Shown here one piece after another: positions 5,995 through 9,080 of a stretch of DNA of 9,080 bases; the first letter of the stretch is position 1, and each line of letters opens with the position of its first letter. Both the position numbers and the translations under genes were made by a program. The stretch covers positions 39,388 through 48,467 of the forward strand of contig DHSP01000079.1 of the NCBI GenBank assembly GCA_002408485.1, read 5' to 3'. This stretch comes from Proteiniphilum sp. UBA5283 (GTDB lineage Bacteria > Bacteroidota > Bacteroidia > Bacteroidales > Dysgonomonadaceae). The notes beneath the pieces were generated by a model. It was not told the origin of the DNA and made no database searches. It saw only the letters and a list, made by a program, of their open reading frames with translations.

Positions 5995-6834
5995 ATGGAC
6001 AAACTGGTATACCCCTGTATCTGGTGCAACAACAATGCGCGTGAAGTGGCTGATTATTACCTGTCTGTTTTTCCGGGAACCGAAATCGTGGATCAAAATC
6101 AGTGGGTGTCTGTATTGAAAATGGAAGGGCAACGGATCATGCTGTTAAATGGTGGTGAAATCTTTCGTCCCAATCCATCTTTTTCGTTGATGTATCTGAC
6201 AACGGACGAAAAAGAAGTAGAAACTGTGCACAGACAATTGAGTGACGGTGGCAGAGAACTGATGCAGCTGGATTCCTATCCTTTCAGCCGGAAATATGCA
6301 TGGGTGGAAGATCGTTTCGGTGTGTCTTGGCAGCTCTATACCGGCGAAGAGAAAGATATTATCCAGAAGCTGGTGCCTACGCTGATGTTTGTGGGTGAAA
6401 ACAACGGTAAAGCAGAAAAGGCAATCGATTTCTATACTTCGGTCTTTCCCGCTTCCGAAAAAAGAGGCATTCTCCGATACACAGGCAACGAAGGTGAGAT
6501 AGCCGGGCATGTGCAGCATGCTGAGTTCAAAGTAAACAATTATCTGTTGATGATCATGGATAGTTCGTATCCTCATGTTTTTGATTTTACCGGAGGGATG
6601 TCGCTTGTGGTGGAATGCCACACGCAGGAAGAGATCGACGACTACTGGGATAAGCTGACTGCCGATGGTGGTGTGGAGAGTAGGTGCGGCTGGCTGCGGG
6701 ACAAATTTGGGGTGAGCTGGCAGATAACACCTGCCGTGATGAAGGAACTTTTACGGAAATCGACCAAAGTGATGGAGACGATGATGACCATGCAGAAACT
6801 AGATATCCGGAAGCTGCAGGAAGCAGCTGAATAG
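5995..6834 (+). CDS. Two-domain PhnB-like VOC superfamily protein
   Basis: The 279-residue product consists of two tandem VOC domains of the PhnB-like type (Pfam 3-dmu-9_3-mt). Domain one is about 4-116, opening LVYPCIWCNNNAREVADYYLSVFPG and closing DRFGVSWQLYT (106-116). Domain two is about 125-246, opening LVPTLMFVGENNGKAEKAIDFYTSVFP and closing DKFGVSWQITP (236-246). The tail (247-279) is helical and rich in Met, Lys and Glu. The name 3-demethylubiquinone methyltransferase often given to such proteins is misleading; the fold suits metal-dependent binding or isomerase-type chemistry, and no substrate can be assigned. The frame is open upstream to a TTG at 5935, but the start at 5995 matches family N-termini and lies just after the promoter. 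Confidence 0.87.
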   Translation: MDKLVYPCIWCNNNAREVADYYLSVFPGTEIVDQNQWVSVLKMEGQRIMLLNGGEIFRPNPSFSLMYLTTDEKEVETVHRQLSDGGRELMQLDSYPFSRKYAWVEDRFGVSWQLYTGEEKDIIQKLVPTLMFVGENNGKAEKAIDFYTSVFPASEKRGILRYTGNEGEIAGHVQHAEFKVNNYLLMIMDSSYPHVFDFTGGMSLVVECHTQEEIDDYWDKLTADGGVESRCGWLRDKFGVSWQITPAVMKELLRKSTKVMETMMTMQKLDIRKLQEAAE

Positions 6835-6912
6835 CCGAAGGGAAGTAACGGTGGTATTTTCAATATCATCTTGTTTTTTCAATTCTTTGCAATTTATTTA
6901 ACATTTACAATT

Positions 6913-7335
6913 ATGGCAAAATTAAATCCGTATCTCAATTTTGATGGTACCTGTGAAGAGGCGTTCAATTTTTATAAGTCCGTTTTTGGGGGTGAGTTTA
7001 CCTATTTGTCCAGAATGGGGGAATTCAACGTGGAAGGGATGGATATCTCCGACGAGGATCGCAGCCGGGTGATGCATGTAAGTCTTCCAGTTGGGGAGAA
7101 TATTCTGATGGGATCAGATGTGCCGGGCCACATGAAATCACAGTTCAAGCCGGGTAACAACAACTACATCAGTCTTACACCCGACAGCCGTGAAGAGGCT
7201 GATCGCCTCTTCAACGAACTTTCGGTTGGCGGTGAGGTGGAGATGCCGATGGAAGAGATGTTTTGGGGAGACTACTTCGGAAACTTCAGAGACAAATATG
7301 GCATCTGGTGGATGATCAATTATCCTTTGAGATAA
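6913..7335 (+). CDS. Single-domain PhnB-like VOC superfamily protein
   Basis: The 140-residue product is one PhnB-like VOC domain. It begins MAKLNPYLNFDGTCEEAFNFYKSVFGGEFTYLSRM and ends MEEMFWGDYFGNFRDKYGIWWMINYP, the usual terminal strands of this group. His55 (VMHVSL) and Glu115 (EEMFWGDYFG) are plausible remnants of VOC metal positions, though metal binding is uncertain. The frame extends upstream to a TTG at 6871, but that would add a hydrophobic, AT-rich leader lying in intergenic DNA; the ATG at 6913 gives the family N-terminus. It lies 78 bases after the two-domain VOC gene, same strand, so readthrough from promoter 5935-5964 is possible. It converges on the protease gene. Confidence 0.88.
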   Translation: MAKLNPYLNFDGTCEEAFNFYKSVFGGEFTYLSRMGEFNVEGMDISDEDRSRVMHVSLPVGENILMGSDVPGHMKSQFKPGNNNYISLTPDSREEADRLFNELSVGGEVEMPMEEMFWGDYFGNFRDKYGIWWMINYPLR

Positions 7336-7363
7336 TCCTGAACCTTCGTTTCGGCCTGAATGG

Positions 7364-7400
7364 GAGTAGGCGTCTTATATGTGGAATAAGATTCCTACTT
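7364..7400. terminator. Possible shared hairpin between convergent genes
   Basis: gagtagg (7364-7370) pairs with cctactt (7394-7400), and after a C/T mismatch and a G-U, tcttat (7373-7378) pairs with ataaga (7386-7391) around a seven-base loop. It lies 28 bases after the VOC stop codon and overlaps the stop codon of the minus-strand protease gene. The T run on either strand is short, so the terminator call is tentative. Confidence 0.35.
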
Positions 7401-9080
7401 TACGTCAAATTCAATCCACTGCGACCGGTCCGGTGGTGCCGGAGCAATGACTTTCCGGGGCGGATTTTTTTGCAATTCATCCAGAAGGACTTCCACCGCT
7501 TTTTCAATGGCCGGATCGTTGCCTTTGGCCAGCTCTTCGGGACGATCCACCACCTCGATATCGGGATAGACGCCGACACCTTCGATGATCCACTGACCAT
7601 CTTCATTGTAGATGCCGAATCGAGGCACGGAGATATAACCTCCGTCTGCCAGGCGTGCGTTGCCGGAGATACCTACCAGCCCTCCCCAGGTGCGGGTGCC
7701 GATAAGCTTCCCTTCGCCCGTTTTTCGGAAGAAATAGGGGAACGCGTCGCCACCAGAGGAGGAGTAACCGTTAATGAGCATTGCCTTGGGGCCATCATGG
7801 GCAATGCCGGGCGACTTCATCGGTTGCGGCAGACCGTTGCGATACCAGTAAACAAGGGTGCGCCGATTGAGGAGGTCGATCATCCGGTCCGGGATAAAAC
7901 CGCCACCATTATAGCGGTCGTCAATAATCAGCGCCTCCTTGTCGTTATAAGCAAGCATTCCCTTGAAAAGTTCCCGGTTTCCTTCGATAGCAGTGTTGGG
8001 TACGTGTATATATCCTATTGTACCCCCAGAGAGCCGGTCTACCATTTCGCGGCGGCTTCTCACCCAGTCGAGGTACCGTAGCTCAGTCTCGCTGGTGACG
8101 GTTTTCACCTTGTAGTCTGTAGCTCCGGAAGAGGAAGGGCTACTGTTGACCGTCAGTTCCACATGGCGGCTGCCCAGATTTTCCAATAACTCGTATGGAT
8201 TTTGTGCTGTTGTGAGTTCCCGTCCATTTACACGAAGAAGATAGTCTCCCTCTTTGATATTTATCCCGCTTTCGGTGAGGGGGGAACGGCGGGATTCGTT
8301 CCAGTTCTCACCAGCATAAATCTTTCGGATACGGTAGCGTTGAGCAGTAAGGTCGGCCTCCAGTTCAGCCCCCAGCAGTCCGCCGTCAATTCTCTCTACC
8401 CTGTTGATATCCCCCCAGTCCACGTAAGCATGTCCAGTGTTGGTTTCGCTCACAACCTCGTTTAGGATATAATCAAGGTCGAAACGACTGGGTACATGGG
8501 GTAGCAGTGCTCCGTAATTTTTGCGTATCCCTTCCCAGTCGACGCCGTGCAGATTGTTTACGTAAAAATAGTCGCGGAATATGCGGAATGCATCGGCATA
8601 GATCTGATTCCATTCCGCACGGGGCTCGATCTTCATGGTCAAATTACTCAGGTTGATCTTTCCACTTCCGTTCTTCTGTCCTGGCTCAGTCCTCGCTACG
8701 GCATAGTCTTTTTCTGTACGGTAGACCAACGATTTGCCATTGGCAGAAAGGGCGCCGAAGCTTGCGCCGTCGAGTATCTCTTCCGACTTTCCCTCCTTGA
8801 TATGATAACGCATGATCTTGTTGCCAGCAGAGTAGAGGAGTCCCTCATCTGTTGATCCGATGATGCGGTAGCTCCCTGCCGGCAGGGGCAACGCCTCTAT
8901 GCGGTTGCCGATCCTGTCAAAATCAATCTCTACCCGTATTTCTTCGGCTGACAATGACTTTTTATCTTCTTCTTTACCGTTCTTCTTCTCTTGCTTCATA
9001 TTATCCTCCATGTTGTCTTTTTCACTGACGTAGGGTTCGGAATCTTCCCGGTAGGGTGAGAGGGTGGTTCCGTCATTGCA
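7395..9080 (-). CDS. Tricorn-type S41 family protease, C-terminal portion (5' end beyond window)
   Basis: The frame is open from the stop at 7395-7397 through the right edge (562 codons including the stop), so the N-terminal part lies outside. Upstream of the Met at 9009-9011 it encodes NDGTTLSPYREDSEPYV, which looks like beta-propeller sequence; that Met is therefore internal. Counting from it, a Lys/Glu-rich linker (4-20) leads into propeller tail (about 25-108), the tricorn C1 helical domain (about 132-200), a PDZ-like domain (about 208-305, with IKEGDYLLRVNGREL) and the S41 core (about 310-490). Expected catalytic residues are present: His194 in NTGHAYV, nucleophile Ser419 in GYSSSGGDAF, and Glu477 in IIEGVGVYPDIEV. 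Tricorn proteases trim peptides to short products; Bacteroidota versions are usually exported, but the signal region is not visible here. Confidence 0.92.
   Translation of the reverse strand, partial: CNDGTTLSPYREDSEPYVSEKDNMEDNMKQEKKNGKEEDKKSLSAEEIRVEIDFDRIGNRIEALPLPAGSYRIIGSTDEGLLYSAGNKIMRYHIKEGKSEEILDGASFGALSANGKSLVYRTEKDYAVARTEPGQKNGSGKINLSNLTMKIEPRAEWNQIYADAFRIFRDYFYVNNLHGVDWEGIRKNYGALLPHVPSRFDLDYILNEVVSETNTGHAYVDWGDINRVERIDGGLLGAELEADLTAQRYRIRKIYAGENWNESRRSPLTESGINIKEGDYLLRVNGRELTTAQNPYELLENLGSRHVELTVNSSPSSSGATDYKVKTVTSETELRYLDWVRSRREMVDRLSGGTIGYIHVPNTAIEGNRELFKGMLAYNDKEALIIDDRYNGGGFIPDRMIDLLNRRTLVYWYRNGLPQPMKSPGIAHDGPKAMLINGYSSSGGDAFPYFFRKTGEGKLIGTRTWGGLVGISGNARLADGGYISVPRFGIYNEDGQWIIEGVGVYPDIEVVDRPEELAKGNDPAIEKAVEVLLDELQKNPPRKVIAPAPPDRSQWIEFDVK

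Noticed and set aside
7263..8081. A 272-residue plus-strand open frame opposite the protease gene
   Set aside because: It overlaps the single-domain VOC gene and runs antisense to the S41 catalytic core, which has clear family motifs. Its own product shows no recognisable domain.

Overview
The window reads as a piece of a Bacteroidota chromosome, most likely order Bacteroidales. The evidence is indirect but consistent. Putative promoters fit the Bacteroidota -7 consensus TAnnTTTG (300-307, 1813-1820, 5957-5964). Start codons generally lack Shine-Dalgarno sequences. Most of the genes (Fur family, PurA, GHL10-type glycosidase, YugP-type peptidase, tricorn-type S41 protease) are typical of that group. 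I cannot name the genus. Most of the window is ordinary housekeeping and accessory chromosome. I see no phage, transposase, CRISPR array or defence system.

Layout. Positions 1-60 hold two short copies of the anticodon-arm region of the tRNA-Gly gene that follows at 94-169. A hairpin terminator lies just after the tRNA. A secreted GHL10/DUF187 glycosidase-like protein with a C-terminal beta-sandwich tail occupies 338-1792 and has its own promoter. A Fur-family metalloregulator (1890-2396) and adenylosuccinate synthetase purA (2403-3662) follow, only 6 bp apart and probably cotranscribed, ending at a strong hairpin terminator (3681-3730). The region upstream of the Fur-family gene carries three TAnnTTTG elements and a perfect dyad overlapping one of them.

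From 3736 to 4132 lies what I read as a broken gene for a small two-helix membrane protein. Its first hydrophobic segment is interrupted by an in-frame TAG at 3821-3823, and a one-base slip in an A run would restore an upstream start. Its remains resemble the ends of PepSY-associated transmembrane proteins.

Next comes a probable two-gene unit: a membrane zinc metallopeptidase of the YugP type (4289-4972) and a TIGR01777/YfcH-like SDR epimerase (4990-5898). Two PhnB-like VOC genes follow, one with two domains (5995-6834) and one with a single domain (6913-7335), behind the best promoter in the window (5935-5964). On the minus strand, convergent with them, is the C-terminal portion of a tricorn-type S41 protease (7395 to beyond 9080). 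Its reading frame stays open through the right edge, so the Met at 9011 is internal.

The genes do not form one pathway. The tightest functional unit is the Fur-family gene with purA. The most unusual points are the membrane-protein pseudogene, the tRNA fragments at the left edge, and the layered promoter/operator region of the Fur-family gene.
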